Position numbers and translations under genes: made by a program. Shown here one piece after another: positions 40,591 to 50,160 of a DNA stretch of 64,000 nt (position 1 is the stretch's first letter; every line of letters starts with the position of its first letter). The notes below the pieces were generated by a model. It did no database searches. It was not told where the DNA came from and was given only the letters and a program-made list of their open reading frames with translations. The stretch spans positions 1,492,501 through 1,556,500 of the forward strand of contig NZ_WVRN01000001.1 in NCBI RefSeq assembly GCF_013112245.1. The letters are read 5' to 3'. The DNA comes from Ruegeria sp. HKCCD4315. Its GTDB lineage: Bacteria; Pseudomonadota; Alphaproteobacteria; Rhodobacterales; Rhodobacteraceae.

Positions 40591-40818
40591 TTAGATCTGC
40601 CAGAAGTAGCGTTTTACTTCACGGTCCGCCTGCATGCGGGTAAGGCCAACGTCTTTCAGCAACCTGTCATCCAAATTGCCCAAATTGACGCGACTGCGGC
40701 GGCGGCGTTCCCATTGAGTGACCGCAGCCGCAAACCGCACGGCCAGCACAGCGATCAGCGGCAGCCGGGGGCTGGCGTTCAGCAGCATAAGGGCGGGGTT
40801 GTGCATTGTGCGTGTCAT
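40591..40818 (-). CDS. DUF1127 small protein
   Basis: 75 residues from ATG 40818 (AAGGA upstream). A hydrophobic N-terminal half (LPLIAVLAVRFAAAVTQW) and the C-terminal DUF1127 motif NLGNLDDRLLKDVGLTRMQADREVKRYFW. Basic Arg-rich stretch ERRRRSR between. Members of this family act in RNA turnover and phosphate or stress adaptation in other alphaproteobacteria; role here unknown. It faces the MocR gene, and TTGT/ACAA repeats in the shared gap suggest it is the regulator's target. Confidence 0.88.
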   Translation of the reverse strand: MTRTMHNPALMLLNASPRLPLIAVLAVRFAAAVTQWERRRRSRVNLGNLDDRLLKDVGLTRMQADREVKRYFWQI

Positions 40819-40836
40819 CTCGGAGTTCCTTTCAAA

Positions 40837-40927
40837 TTGTATTGACACAAAGCAGTAACGTTCGGTACAAGAGATTGATACATTCAATATTGTGTCAAAA
40901 GCAAAGGAAGAATTGTAATGGATACAA
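40837..40927. promoter_or_regulatory. TTGTA/TACAA-type repeats between DUF1127 and mocR genes
   Basis: Three inverted repeats share half-sites: TTGT(40837-40840)/ACAA(40847-40850); TTGATACA(40875-40882)/TGTGTCAA(40891-40898); and TTGTA(40913-40917)/TACAA(40923-40927). The last is centred on the start codon of the MocR gene (ATG 40918). The gap is 99 bases and divergent. They are credible operators for the adjacent GntR-type DNA-binding domain, with the last site suited to block its own expression. Confidence 0.55.
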
Positions 40928-42321
40928 TTTGGCCGGATGTGTTGCCGAAAGCTAAGGGGCCAAAGTATACACTGGTTGCCGACACAATACGAAAGGCAAT
41001 TGAGAGCAAGGCGTTAGACATTGGAACTAAGCTGCCGCCGGTGCGTGAACTGGCGTATCGATTGCAAATCACGCCGGGGACGGTGGCACGGGCCTATACG
41101 ATTTTGACGGATGAAGGCTTGCTAAAAGCTGAGGTCGGACGTGGTACATTCGTGGCCCCACCGAAATCGCCGATTCTGGATGATGTCTGGTCTCGTCAGC
41201 TGCATTTGGCCGAAGCACAGAGCGCCAATCACGTCAGCCTGTTCAGTCCAAGGCTGGCGGATATGGGGCAGGTGTCGTTGATACGGGAGTGTTTGCAGAA
41301 AGTTGCGCAGTCCGATCCGGCTTTGTTCATGAACTATCCAACCCGCGATGCCTATAAGCCCATGCGCCAGGCGGTGGTCGAGTGGCTGTCGGATTTGCCG
41401 TTGGGTCCGCTGACGGATGACGACATCGTTTTGACTCATGGCGGTCAGAACGGATTGTGTCTTGTTTTTCAAAGCATCCTTCAAGGTCCCAAACCGGTCG
41501 TTCTGGTCGAAGACCTGTCCTACGCGGGCTTTCGCCGCGCCGGTGAATTGATGCGGGCCGAAGTGGTCGGCATTCGGATGGACAAGTGGGGCATTGATCC
41601 CACTGCGATGGAGCATGTTTTGCGGCAGACACCCGCGCAGGCGATTTGCGTTTCGCCCGAGGTGCAGAACCCTACCGCGCTGCACACCCCGCTTGAGCGG
41701 CGCAAAGAAGTGGTTGAAGTCGCGCGAAAATTCGATGTGCAGATCGTTGAAGATGATTGTTACCGAATGGGTGAGGCTAAAGAGCCCAGCTATCGTGCCT
41801 TGGCGCCCGAGCGGGGCTGGCATGTCTCGTCGATCTCAAAAGTGCTGACGCCATCGCTGCGCGTCGGGTTCGCTATTGCGCCGAAAGAGCGAAGTGTGGA
41901 TCTGAGGCGCTCGGCAGAGTACGGGTATTTTGGGCTGGCGCAGCCGTTGGCAGAGCTCACCCGATTGCTTTTGTCTGATCCCCGTACACGGCAGATCGCC
42001 AAAGATGTCAGGACCCGAATGGGCGAATATGTGCGCGTCACGGTGAATGCGCTGGGTGGTTTTGACCTGACGTGGGCACCAGACGTACCGTTTGTCTGGC
42101 TAAACCTGCCATCTGGGTGGCGGGCAGCAGCCTTCAGCCGGGCGGCAGAGCGGGAAGGAATACAATTGCGTTCGGCGGACGAATTCGCCCTGCGCGATGG
42201 CCGTGCACCAAATGCGGTTCGCATTGCGATGAACGGGCATGTCTCGTTGCAACGGTTCGAGGATGCAATGCTTCGGCTGCGTGCGTTACTGGACAATCCA
42301 CCCGAGCAAATCAGCGTTTAG
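40918..42321 (+). CDS. MocR-type regulator (GntR domain plus aminotransferase fold)
   Basis: 467 residues. N-terminal winged helix (residues about 18-80, TLVADTIRKAIESKALDIGTKLPPVRELAYRLQITPGTVARAYTILTDEGLL). The rest is a class I aminotransferase-like PLP domain with NP motif SPEVQNPTALH, VEDDCYRMGE and Lys in SSISKVLTPSLRVGFA. MocR proteins sense PLP or amino compounds and usually regulate a divergent gene. The only divergent gene is DUF1127. Confidence 0.92.
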   Translation: MDTIWPDVLPKAKGPKYTLVADTIRKAIESKALDIGTKLPPVRELAYRLQITPGTVARAYTILTDEGLLKAEVGRGTFVAPPKSPILDDVWSRQLHLAEAQSANHVSLFSPRLADMGQVSLIRECLQKVAQSDPALFMNYPTRDAYKPMRQAVVEWLSDLPLGPLTDDDIVLTHGGQNGLCLVFQSILQGPKPVVLVEDLSYAGFRRAGELMRAEVVGIRMDKWGIDPTAMEHVLRQTPAQAICVSPEVQNPTALHTPLERRKEVVEVARKFDVQIVEDDCYRMGEAKEPSYRALAPERGWHVSSISKVLTPSLRVGFAIAPKERSVDLRRSAEYGYFGLAQPLAELTRLLLSDPRTRQIAKDVRTRMGEYVRVTVNALGGFDLTWAPDVPFVWLNLPSGWRAAAFSRAAEREGIQLRSADEFALRDGRAPNAVRIAMNGHVSLQRFEDAMLRLRALLDNPPEQISV

Positions 42322-42388
42322 GTTGGGGTAAAATAATACCTATTTTGCAAGACATTGTTTTACAACGATAAAAACTGATTTGCTGTGC

Positions 42389-42417
42389 TTGACGTGCGCG
42401 CAAGCACCCCATAGAAC
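42389..42417 (+). promoter_or_regulatory. Probable rplM-rpsI promoter
   Basis: TTGACG (42389-42394), a 17-base spacer, then TAGAAC (42412-42417), 66 bases before the rplM ATG. The -35 is good and the -10 mediocre. It fits a sigma-70 promoter for the ribosomal protein pair. Confidence 0.5.
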
Positions 42418-42483
42418 CCCTCCATCGAATTCGGGCCGCTCTGTCTTGGGGCGGTCTTTCACATCAAACAGGACTATCCTGCC

Positions 42484-42942
42484 ATGAAAACCTTTTCTGC
42501 AACACCTGCAGACATCGACAAGAAATGGATCCTGATCGACGCCGAGGGCGTTGTTCTGGGCCGTCTTGCTTCGATCGTCGCCATGCGCCTGCGTGGCAAG
42601 CACAAAGCGTCGTTCACCCCGAACATGGACATGGGCGACAATGTCATCGTGATCAACGCTGACAAAATCCAGATGACCGGCAAGAAGCGCGAAGAAAACT
42701 TCTACTGGCACACTGGCCACCCGGGCGGCATCAAGTCGCGCACCAAACAGCAGATTCTGGAAGGTGCACACCCCGAGCGCGTTGTGACCCAAGCGGTTAA
42801 GCGCATGCTGCCGGGCAATCGCCTGTCGCGTCAGCAAATGACCAATCTGCGCGTTTATGCCGGTGCCGAGCACCCGCACGAAGCCCAGGCCCCCGAAGTT
42901 CTGGACGTCAAGTCCATGAACAAGAAAAACACCCGGAGCTAA
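42484..42942 (+). CDS. rplM: 50S ribosomal protein L13
   Basis: 152 residues. [41 protein letters not shown] start, [14 protein letters not shown] and [32 protein letters not shown] are the L13 signature regions. Followed six bases later by rpsI, the universal pairing. Confidence 0.98.
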   Translation: MKTFSATPADIDKKWILIDAEGVVLGRLASIVAMRLRGKHKASFTPNMDMGDNVIVINADKIQMTGKKREENFYWHTGHPGGIKSRTKQQILEGAHPERVVTQAVKRMLPGNRLSRQQMTNLRVYAGAEHPHEAQAPEVLDVKSMNKKNTRS

Positions 42943-42948
42943 TGACCG

Positions 42949-43434
42949 ATGGCTGATCAGATCAATACTCTCGAAGAGCTGAGCGCCGTCGCAGGCGTTG
43001 AAACCGTGGCCGAAGAAGTCATCGTGCGTGAACCCGTACGCGACGAGCTGGGCCGCTCCTACGCCACCGGTAAGCGTAAAGACGCTGTTGCCCGCGTTTG
43101 GATCAAGCCAGGTTCTGGTAAGGTCACCGTGAACGGCAAAGACCAGGACAAGTATTTTGCGCGTCCGGTTCTGCAGCTGATCCTGCGCCAGCCGTTCCAG
43201 GTTGCTGGTGTTGAAGGTGAATTCGACGTTGTCGCAACCGTAAAAGGCGGTGGCCTGACCGGTCAGGCCGGTGCGGTCAAGCACGGCATCTCGAAAGCGC
43301 TGCAACTGTACGATCCGAACCTGCGTGGCGCTCTGAAAGCCGCAGGCTTCCTGACCCGCGACAGCCGCGTTGTGGAACGTAAGAAATTCGGTAAGCGCAA
43401 AGCCCGCCGTTCGTTCCAGTTCTCGAAGCGTTAA
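42949..43434 (+). CDS. rpsI: 30S ribosomal protein S9
   Basis: 161 residues with a roughly 30-residue acidic N-terminal extension ([24 protein letters not shown]) common in this bacterial group. Core motifs [47 protein letters not shown] and the basic C-terminus [17 protein letters not shown] that reaches the decoding site. Confidence 0.98.
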   Translation: MADQINTLEELSAVAGVETVAEEVIVREPVRDELGRSYATGKRKDAVARVWIKPGSGKVTVNGKDQDKYFARPVLQLILRQPFQVAGVEGEFDVVATVKGGGLTGQAGAVKHGISKALQLYDPNLRGALKAAGFLTRDSRVVERKKFGKRKARRSFQFSKR

Positions 43435-43455
43435 TCGCCGGGACGATCCAAAAAC

Positions 43456-43483
43456 AAAGGGCTCGCATCTGCGAGCCCTTTTT
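43456..43483. terminator. Rho-independent terminator after rpsI
   Basis: GGGCTCGC (43459-43466) and GCGAGCCC (43471-43478) with loop ATCT, flanked by AAA on the left and five T on the right. It works for rpsI and, because of the flanking A-run, probably also for the convergent binding-protein gene. Confidence 0.9.
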
Positions 43484-43501
43484 CGTTGCGTTTATGGTGT
43501 C

Positions 43502-44662
43502 TTATTCTTCGTAGACCAATTTCCACGCGCCGTCTTCAACGACGTTTACGAATACTGTGTCCGCGCCTTGATGATCATCAGGCCCATAGGTGATGTGGTT
43601 GCCGACCAGATCGTCCTGATAATCCAGCGACTCCATGGCTGCGATGAAACTGTCATGGGTCAGATCCGGACCTGCAGCCTCCAGCGCTTTGACCATCATC
43701 TCGGCGGCGGAATAGCCCAGCATTGCAAACCCAACCGGATCTTCACCCGTGGCGGCCTTGTACTCTTCAATGAACGCGGCGGGGGCGGGCTCATCGGCGC
43801 GGGCCCACAGGTCCTTCCACGAGGCGGCGGCATAGAAGCCGTCGGTCACGCCACCGGGAACCTGCGCGACAACAGTCAGGAAACTGGCCGAAGTGCCCAG
43901 GAATTTCATATCCGTCAGGCCCATCTTCTTGGCAGTACCCACCACAGTGATCGCCTGACGAACGCCCAGCGCCATCGTGACAATGTCACAGCCTTCTTCC
44001 TTGAGTTTGCTGAGCGAGCCCACGAAATCGGTCTCGTCTGGCTTATGCGTCGTCTCGGATCCAAATGCGATCCCGGCCTCTTCAGCCCCGGCTTTGCTGC
44101 CTTCCAGTATTTCTTCACCGAAATCGGTGGGCAGGTACATGCTGCAAACGGTTTGCGACCCAAATTCTCCGGCGAGGTATTTCACGCCAATGCGGGCTTG
44201 ATCATAGTAGGTCGAGAATGATGTGAACTTGTTGCGCATCGGCTCTTGCAACATCTGCCGCGCGGCTGTCAGGGGGGCAACGTTGGGAATTCCCTTTGGA
44301 TCCAGCAGATTGAAGCCCGCCATGTTCATCGGCGTGCCCAGTGATTGCAGCATCGCAAACACTTTGTCCCGGTTCAGCAGTTTGTTGTAGCCCTGCATGG
44401 CCCGCGGCATCTGATAGCCATTGTCTTCGACGACATATCGAATTTGTCGCCCATGCACGCCACCGGCTGCATTGACGCGGTCAAACACGACATTTGCGCC
44501 TTTGGTGGCCGGAACGCCTACGGCTGCGAATATACCACTCAGATCGTTGACCGATCCGATCACGATTTCTTCGTCGGTTACGCCTTGGGTTTGCGCCAAA
44601 CCCATAGTCGCCGAGGCGGTCAAGGCCGTGGCGACAGCCAATAGTTTGAATGACTTTCTCAT
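43502..44662 (-). CDS. ABC transporter substrate-binding protein (Peripla_BP_6 type)
   Basis: 386 residues from ATG 44662 with GGAGGAGAG upstream. Signal peptide MRKSFKLLAVATALTASATMGLA-QT. Mature part begins QGVTDEEIVIGSVNDLSGIFAAVGVPATKGANVVFDRVNAAGG, the LivK-type type I fold. It follows LivHMGF-like genes and an acyl-CoA ligase, so the ligand may be an organic acid or aromatic acid rather than a branched-chain amino acid. Confidence 0.92.
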   Translation of the reverse strand: MRKSFKLLAVATALTASATMGLAQTQGVTDEEIVIGSVNDLSGIFAAVGVPATKGANVVFDRVNAAGGVHGRQIRYVVEDNGYQMPRAMQGYNKLLNRDKVFAMLQSLGTPMNMAGFNLLDPKGIPNVAPLTAARQMLQEPMRNKFTSFSTYYDQARIGVKYLAGEFGSQTVCSMYLPTDFGEEILEGSKAGAEEAGIAFGSETTHKPDETDFVGSLSKLKEEGCDIVTMALGVRQAITVVGTAKKMGLTDMKFLGTSASFLTVVAQVPGGVTDGFYAAASWKDLWARADEPAPAAFIEEYKAATGEDPVGFAMLGYSAAEMMVKALEAAGPDLTHDSFIAAMESLDYQDDLVGNHITYGPDDHQGADTVFVNVVEDGAWKLVYEE

Positions 44663-44687
44663 TTCTCTCCTCCCGAAATTCCCTTGT

Positions 44688-46574
44688 CTAACTGTACATG
44701 TCTTCAATCAGATGTCCGTGTTTCTTTTCCACCAAACCCCGTTTCAGCTTCATCGTAGCGGTCAGTTCATCGTCTTCGGCCGTCAAAAGCACGTCGATGA
44801 GACGGAAATCCTTGATCTGTTCGACCCGTGCAAATTGGGTATTCACAGCTGCAACTTCGGCGCCGATCAGATCGCGGATCTCGGGCGCGGCACAGAGTGA
44901 GGCGAAATTCGAAAACGGAATTTTGCGGTCCTGTGCATATTTCTCGACATTTTCCTGATCAATCATGATCAGGGCCGTCAGGTATTTACGCCTGTCACCA
45001 ATCAGGATCGCGTCAGAAACATAGTGGCTGAACTTCAACTGGCTTTCGATTTCGGCCGGGGTGATGTTCTTACCGCCTGCGGTGATGATGATGTCTTTCA
45101 GGCGGCCGGTGATGGTGACAAAGCCATCCTTGTCGATATGCCCCATATCCCCCGTGCGCAGCCAACCATCGGCGGTAAATGTCTCGGCCGTTTTGGCGTT
45201 ATTGCGCCAATACCCCTGAAAGATGTTCATGCCTTTCAGCTGGATTTCACCATCTTCTGAGATACGGATGTCGCAGCCTTCTACGACTTGACCGATGGTC
45301 CCGATCCTGTTGCTTTCAACGGTGTTGAGCGTGGCCAGCCCGGCGGTTTCAGTCATCCCAAAACCTTCGACCAAAGGTACTCCGATGGCCCAATACCATT
45401 TCAGCAAGTCAGTCGAAATCGGTGCAGCTCCGGTGCCGCCACGACGCAGTTTGTCCATACCCAGCATACGGCGCAGGTTCTTCAGAACCAGTTGATCCCA
45501 TATCCAGAACTGCACCGCGATACCGATCGGAACGCGTTTACCTGCCGCCCTGTATTCGGCGCGGCGCACGCCAGCTTTCAATGCCATCCCAAAGGCGGCC
45601 CGGCCCAACGGTGTGGCCTCCTGCGTCAGAATTTGCACATGTGCATAAATCTTTTCCCACACGCGCGGCACAGCCGTGAAGGTCGAGGGCGAGACCTCTT
45701 GCAGGTTCGCAAATACGGTTTCCGGGCTTTCCGCGAAATTCACCGTGCATCGGGCTGCCAGTGGGAAATAGACCGACACGTCCCGTTCCAGAATATGACA
45801 CAGCGGCAGGAAGCAAAGCTGCTCATCACTGGCCAGAACCGGCAAGGCCCGCGCGCCGGATTCAATGGCAGCAAGGATATTCTCGTGGCTCAGCATCGCG
45901 CCCTTGGGCTGTCCGGTAGTGCCGGAGGTATAGACAAGCAGGGCGGTATCCTGCGGTTTAGCTAGCGCGATTTCGGCCTCAAACCGCCGGGGATCGGCTG
46001 CTTCTACCTCTTGGCCAAGAGCGTAGAGGTCGTTGATCATCATGCAGCGCGGGTGTTTGAGGTCGTGCAGACCTTCGTCTTCCAGAATGATAACCTTGAT
46101 CAGGTCCGGAACTTCGGATTCGATTTCCAGAAACTTGTCCAGATGCTCTTCATCTTCGACAATCAGGAATTTGCTGCCGCTGTCATTGATCAGGTATTGC
46201 AACTGACTGGCTGAATCGGTGGTGTAAACGCCCGAGGCTATCCCTCCGACGCCCTGAATACCCATGTCGAACCAGGCCCATTCCTTGCGGTCTTCGGAGA
46301 GGATCGAGACCACTTCGCCACGCTCCAACCCCAGTTTCCGTAGCGCCAAACCAATCCATTTGGCGTGTTGCCAGTAATCGGCCCAGGAATAGGATTTCCA
46401 GATGCCCAGATCTTTTTCCCGATGCGCGTTGCGTTCGCCCAGCTCGGCGCAGCGGTGTTGAAACAGCTCGCTTATGGTGATGCAGCCGTCCACCCGCAGC
46501 GGCCTTTGACCTGTTGTTTCGTTAAAGCGCACGCCGTTGATTGTTATCTGCGGGGGCAGGGGGCTGGCGTCCAT
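44688..46574 (-). CDS. AMP-binding acyl-CoA ligase (long-chain type)
   Basis: 628 residues from ATG 46574 with GGAGG eight bases upstream. Adenylate-forming signature LLVYTSGTTGQPKGAMLSH, GFGMTETAGLATLNT, and the A8 hinge WLRTGDMGHIDKDGFVTITGRLKDIIITAGGKNI, followed by catalytic Lys region ATMKLKRGLV. Resembles FadD15/FAA-type long-chain ligases. Located between the transporter ATPase and the binding protein; it would activate the imported acid to its CoA ester. Confidence 0.92.
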   Translation of the reverse strand: MDASPLPPQITINGVRFNETTGQRPLRVDGCITISELFQHRCAELGERNAHREKDLGIWKSYSWADYWQHAKWIGLALRKLGLERGEVVSILSEDRKEWAWFDMGIQGVGGIASGVYTTDSASQLQYLINDSGSKFLIVEDEEHLDKFLEIESEVPDLIKVIILEDEGLHDLKHPRCMMINDLYALGQEVEAADPRRFEAEIALAKPQDTALLVYTSGTTGQPKGAMLSHENILAAIESGARALPVLASDEQLCFLPLCHILERDVSVYFPLAARCTVNFAESPETVFANLQEVSPSTFTAVPRVWEKIYAHVQILTQEATPLGRAAFGMALKAGVRRAEYRAAGKRVPIGIAVQFWIWDQLVLKNLRRMLGMDKLRRGGTGAAPISTDLLKWYWAIGVPLVEGFGMTETAGLATLNTVESNRIGTIGQVVEGCDIRISEDGEIQLKGMNIFQGYWRNNAKTAETFTADGWLRTGDMGHIDKDGFVTITGRLKDIIITAGGKNITPAEIESQLKFSHYVSDAILIGDRRKYLTALIMIDQENVEKYAQDRKIPFSNFASLCAAPEIRDLIGAEVAAVNTQFARVEQIKDFRLIDVLLTAEDDELTATMKLKRGLVEKKHGHLIEDMYS

Positions 46575-46579
46575 CCGAC

Positions 46580-47353
46580 TTACCTCCACGTCTTTTTCCG
46601 TTTCCAGCGCCGGTTTTCCCGCGCGCCGTCTTCACGCACACCAAGATAGAAGTTCTGGATGTCCTCGGATTTCAACAGAGCCTCGGCGCTGCCGTCCATA
46701 ACGATGCGTCCAACCTCCATCACATAGCCATGATGGGCCAGATCCAGTGCCGCATGGGCGTTTTGTTCGACCAGCATCATGGTCATCTGCTGTTCTTGGT
46801 TGAGGCGTCCGAGGATCTCGAAAATCTCTTGCACCAGCATCGGCGACAGGCCCAGTGATGGCTCATCCAGCAACATGATACGAGGACGGGCCATCAGCCC
46901 ACGTCCAATCGCCAACATTTGCTGTTGACCGCCTGACAGGGTGCCAGCCTCTTGCCCGCGGCGGTCTTTGAGAACCGGGAAGTAACTGAAGACCAGTTCA
47001 CGATCTTGCTCGATCTGGTCTTTGTCCTTGCGGGAATACGCACCAAGGCTGAGGTTTTCATCAACAGTCAGAAGGGGAAAGACCTCGCGCCCTTCGGGAA
47101 TATGCACGATCCCGCGTTGCACAACCTTATGTGGTTCTGCCCCCTGAATGTCTTCACCATCAAAGGTAATTTGTCCCTTTTCCGGGTCCATCACACCCGA
47201 GACGGTTTTCATCAGCGTCGTTTTTCCCGCGCCATTGGCCCCGAGGATCGACACGATCTGCCCCTCGTGCACATCCAATGACACCCCGCGAATGGCCATG
47301 ATGGGGCCATAAAAGCTTTCGACATTGCGTATTCTCAGGATCGGCTCAGTCAT
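46580..47353 (-). CDS. ABC transporter ATPase (LivF-like)
   Basis: 257 residues. Walker A GANGAGKTTLMKTVSG, signature LSGGQQQMLAIGRGLM, Walker B IMLLDEPSLGLSP. The helix-rich GIVHIPEGREVFPLLTVDENL segment is typical of LivF. An extended basic C-terminus (GARENRRWKRKKTW) is unusual. Starts inside the end of the LivG-like gene by overlap. Confidence 0.93.
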   Translation of the reverse strand: MTEPILRIRNVESFYGPIMAIRGVSLDVHEGQIVSILGANGAGKTTLMKTVSGVMDPEKGQITFDGEDIQGAEPHKVVQRGIVHIPEGREVFPLLTVDENLSLGAYSRKDKDQIEQDRELVFSYFPVLKDRRGQEAGTLSGGQQQMLAIGRGLMARPRIMLLDEPSLGLSPMLVQEIFEILGRLNQEQQMTMMLVEQNAHAALDLAHHGYVMEVGRIVMDGSAEALLKSEDIQNFYLGVREDGARENRRWKRKKTWR

Positions 47354-48114
47354 GAAGCTTTCCCCAGATACGCTTCGATAACGGCCGGGTGAGCCTGCAC
47401 TTGTGCAGGAGAGCCCAGTGCCAATTCCGCGCCGTCTGCCATCGCCAAAACCCGATCTGACACGCCCGAGACCAGGCCCATGTCATGTTCCACCATCAGC
47501 ACGGTGATGCCCATCTGACGCCGGATGTCATCGATCCACCACCGCATGTCACTGGTTTCTTCGACTGAAAGGCCCGAGGCGGGTTCGTCCAACAGCAGCA
47601 GTTTGGGATCAGTTGCCAGTGCGCGCGCGACCTCAACCACTTTTCGCACGCCATAGGGCAGCCCTGCGATCATCTTGTCGCGATAGGCCTGAAGATCGAG
47701 GAAATCGATGATCTCTTCAACCTTCTCGCGGTTTTCGATTTCCTGCCATCGGGCAGACGGAAGGAACAACAGCTCAGACAGCAGATTTGTTTGTCGATGC
47801 CGATGCCGCCCAACCAGAAGGTTTTGCAAAACGGTTGCGTGCTCGAACAGTTCAATGTTCTGAAACGTCCGCGCCACGCCATAAGCTGCAACGCCCGAGG
47901 GTTTGACACGCAGCAGATCATGGCCGTCGAATCGGATCGACCCGGCATAGGGCTCGTAGAACCGCGAGATCAGGTTGAATACGGTCGATTTGCCAGCACC
48001 GTTGGGGCCGACGATGGCAAAAACCTCGCCCTCCAGCACTTCGAACGACAGGTTATCAACCGCAGTAAGGCCACCGAACTTCAGGGTAACGTTTTCAAAC
48101 TCCAGCAGGCTCAT
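47350..48114 (-). CDS. ABC transporter ATPase (LivG-like)
   Basis: 254 residues. Walker A GPNGAGKSTVFNLISRF, Walker B LLLLDEPASGLSVEETSDM, and a LivG-type C-terminus AHPAVIEAYLGKAS. The signature reads LPYGVRKVVEVARAL, the variant found in LivG proteins. ATG overlaps the LivM-like stop. Confidence 0.93.
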   Translation of the reverse strand: MSLLEFENVTLKFGGLTAVDNLSFEVLEGEVFAIVGPNGAGKSTVFNLISRFYEPYAGSIRFDGHDLLRVKPSGVAAYGVARTFQNIELFEHATVLQNLLVGRHRHRQTNLLSELLFLPSARWQEIENREKVEEIIDFLDLQAYRDKMIAGLPYGVRKVVEVARALATDPKLLLLDEPASGLSVEETSDMRWWIDDIRRQMGITVLMVEHDMGLVSGVSDRVLAMADGAELALGSPAQVQAHPAVIEAYLGKAS

Positions 48115-49208
48115 CTCAGACGCTCCGTCTTCAGATAAGATTTTTGCCGTTTGAACATGTCTTTACGGTAGAAGGGGAACAGCTCGAACCAGGTGCGGAT
48201 CTTGAACCAGCGCCCATAAAGCCCCATGGGTTCGAACAGGATGAAGGCGATCAGGATCATACCAAAAATGCCGAATTCGAGGCCCGGAATGGCGACTGTG
48301 TTGCCGCCGAACAAAGCTCCGGCATATTCTTTGGAGATTGACAGGAACTGAGGCAGAAACCCGATCACGATCGCACCCAGAAATGCCCCGTGGATCGAAC
48401 CCAGTCCGCCGATCACGATCATCATCAGCAACTGGATCGAGATCAGAACACTGAAGGTTTCGTTGTTGAAGGCTCCGGCAAACAGCCCCATCAGTGCTCC
48501 GGCCCAGCCTGTGATGGCGCAGGACAAGGCGAATGAGATCATCTTGGTCCGCGCTATATCAATACCCATCGCCTGTGCCGAAACCTCGGAGTCGCGAACT
48601 GCGATAAAGCTGCGCCCTAAAGGCGCGCGCAGCAGGTTGATATAGCCCAACGTCACAAGGACAGCGACGGTCAGAACCAACCAGAAGAACAGATCCGGCG
48701 TACCCCAGCGGTCTACCAAATGGCCAAAGATCTCGACCCCGCCAATATACTTGCCCGCGACGCCCCCGGTGATGGGTTCGGATAGAACGATGATGTCATC
48801 CATCAGGATCGAAAGGGCCATGGTGAAGATGGCCAGATAGATACCGTGAAGGCGCAAGGCAGGGATGGCGACTGTCACACCTGCGATGCCGGTTAGAAAT
48901 CCGGCCAGCGGGAAGGCGATTAGAAAGGGCACTCCCGCTTCGATCAGGGCAACATTGGCATAGCAGCCAAAACCCAGAAAAGCGGCATGTCCCAGACTGA
49001 CCTGCCCGGTATGCCCGGTCAGGATCATCAGGCCCAGCCCAGCTATGGCCCAGATCAGAACGTTTGTCAGTTCGCCCAGATAGAACGCGTCCAGCCACCA
49101 TGGGGCGGCTGCAACGACGGCCAGAAGGATCAGGTAAAGACACAGTTGATACCGGTCTTTCCAAGGTCGGATATCCTGCATGTAATTGGTTTTGAACACA
49201 ATCCGCAT
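48111..49208 (-). CDS. ABC transporter permease (LivM-like)
   Basis: 365 residues with about ten membrane helices. LTGHTGQVSLGHAAFLGFGCYANVAL near residue 65 and the coupling motif GRSFIAVRDSEVSAQAMGID are LivM signatures. A charged C-terminal tail (FPFYRKDMFKRQKSYLKTERLR) faces the cytoplasm. Three bases after the LivH-like gene. Confidence 0.93.
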   Translation of the reverse strand: MRIVFKTNYMQDIRPWKDRYQLCLYLILLAVVAAAPWWLDAFYLGELTNVLIWAIAGLGLMILTGHTGQVSLGHAAFLGFGCYANVALIEAGVPFLIAFPLAGFLTGIAGVTVAIPALRLHGIYLAIFTMALSILMDDIIVLSEPITGGVAGKYIGGVEIFGHLVDRWGTPDLFFWLVLTVAVLVTLGYINLLRAPLGRSFIAVRDSEVSAQAMGIDIARTKMISFALSCAITGWAGALMGLFAGAFNNETFSVLISIQLLMMIVIGGLGSIHGAFLGAIVIGFLPQFLSISKEYAGALFGGNTVAIPGLEFGIFGMILIAFILFEPMGLYGRWFKIRTWFELFPFYRKDMFKRQKSYLKTERLR

Positions 49209-49211
49209 GAG

Positions 49212-50087
49212 TCAGACCTTTTTGACCCGAACCTGACTGAACAGCCCGTTGGGCCGGAAAATCAGCACGGCCAGCAGTAAAGCATAGGGGGCAACCTGGC
49301 TGTAACCCGCGGCGATATAGCGGCTGGCAAAGGGTTCGATCACGCCCACGATCAGCCCTCCGGCCAGAGCACCGGGCAGACTGCCAAATCCACCGATTAC
49401 AGCCGCAGCAAAGGCCTTGATGCCCAGCAATCCGGTGGTCGGGTCCACCGCGCCCTTGGCGGCAAACAGGATACCGGCGATCCCGGCTACGACCCCGGCC
49501 AGCGCCCAGATAAAGCCCTGAACCCGTTTGACCGGAATACCCATGTAATATGCCGCCAATTGGTTTTGCGATGCGCCCTGCATCGCAAGGCCCAGTTTGG
49601 TGCGGCTGAAAAAGACATAAAGCGCCACGGTCAGAAGGATCGTGACGATAATCACCGCCACATCCTCCATCCCCAGCACCAGACCGCCAAAGCGAACCTC
49701 TTTACCGGCAAGCGGGTTTTGCAACGTTTGCGGTTCATGCCCCCAGATCAACCCCGCAACAAAGCGGATCACGAACCCCAAAGCGATTGTCAGGATGACG
49801 ACTGCGGTCTGGCTTTCACCGAACAATCGACGGATAATCAGCCGATCCAGCAGATAGCCTAAGGCACCCATAATCCCCAGTGAGATCGGCAGGGCCATCC
49901 AGAAGGGCAGGCCCATATACTCGGTATTTGTCAGGCCGATGGTCACAAAGGCCCCCAGCATCATGAAATCACCCTGCGCGAAATTCACCGCTTCGGTCGC
50001 CTTGTAGATCAGAACAAAGCCAAGCGCGATCAGGCCATAGACGCAGCCATTCGCCAGTCCGCTGATCAGCAGCTGTGCGTTATCCAA
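49212..50087 (-). CDS. ABC transporter permease (LivH-like)
   Basis: 291 residues from a TTG at 50087, preferred because GGAGGGAGGA lies just upstream; an ATG at 50129 would put that site inside the gene. QLLISGLANGCVYGLIALGFVLIYKATEAVNFAQGDFMMLGAFV is the LivH N-terminus, and VKRVQGFIWALAGVVAGIAGILF is the coupling region. First gene of the transporter operon. Confidence 0.92.
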   Translation of the reverse strand: MDNAQLLISGLANGCVYGLIALGFVLIYKATEAVNFAQGDFMMLGAFVTIGLTNTEYMGLPFWMALPISLGIMGALGYLLDRLIIRRLFGESQTAVVILTIALGFVIRFVAGLIWGHEPQTLQNPLAGKEVRFGGLVLGMEDVAVIIVTILLTVALYVFFSRTKLGLAMQGASQNQLAAYYMGIPVKRVQGFIWALAGVVAGIAGILFAAKGAVDPTTGLLGIKAFAAAVIGGFGSLPGALAGGLIVGVIEPFASRYIAAGYSQVAPYALLLAVLIFRPNGLFSQVRVKKV

Positions 50088-50160
50088 ACTGTCCTCCCTC
50101 CAACGAGCAACAGATGCCGTCAGCCTCACGCAAGTCTTCGGGATGCGTGGGGTTCTTCTA

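Noticed and set aside
42340..43305. Long minus-strand frame opposite rplM and rpsI
   Set aside because: Codon-bias shadow of highly expressed ribosomal protein genes.
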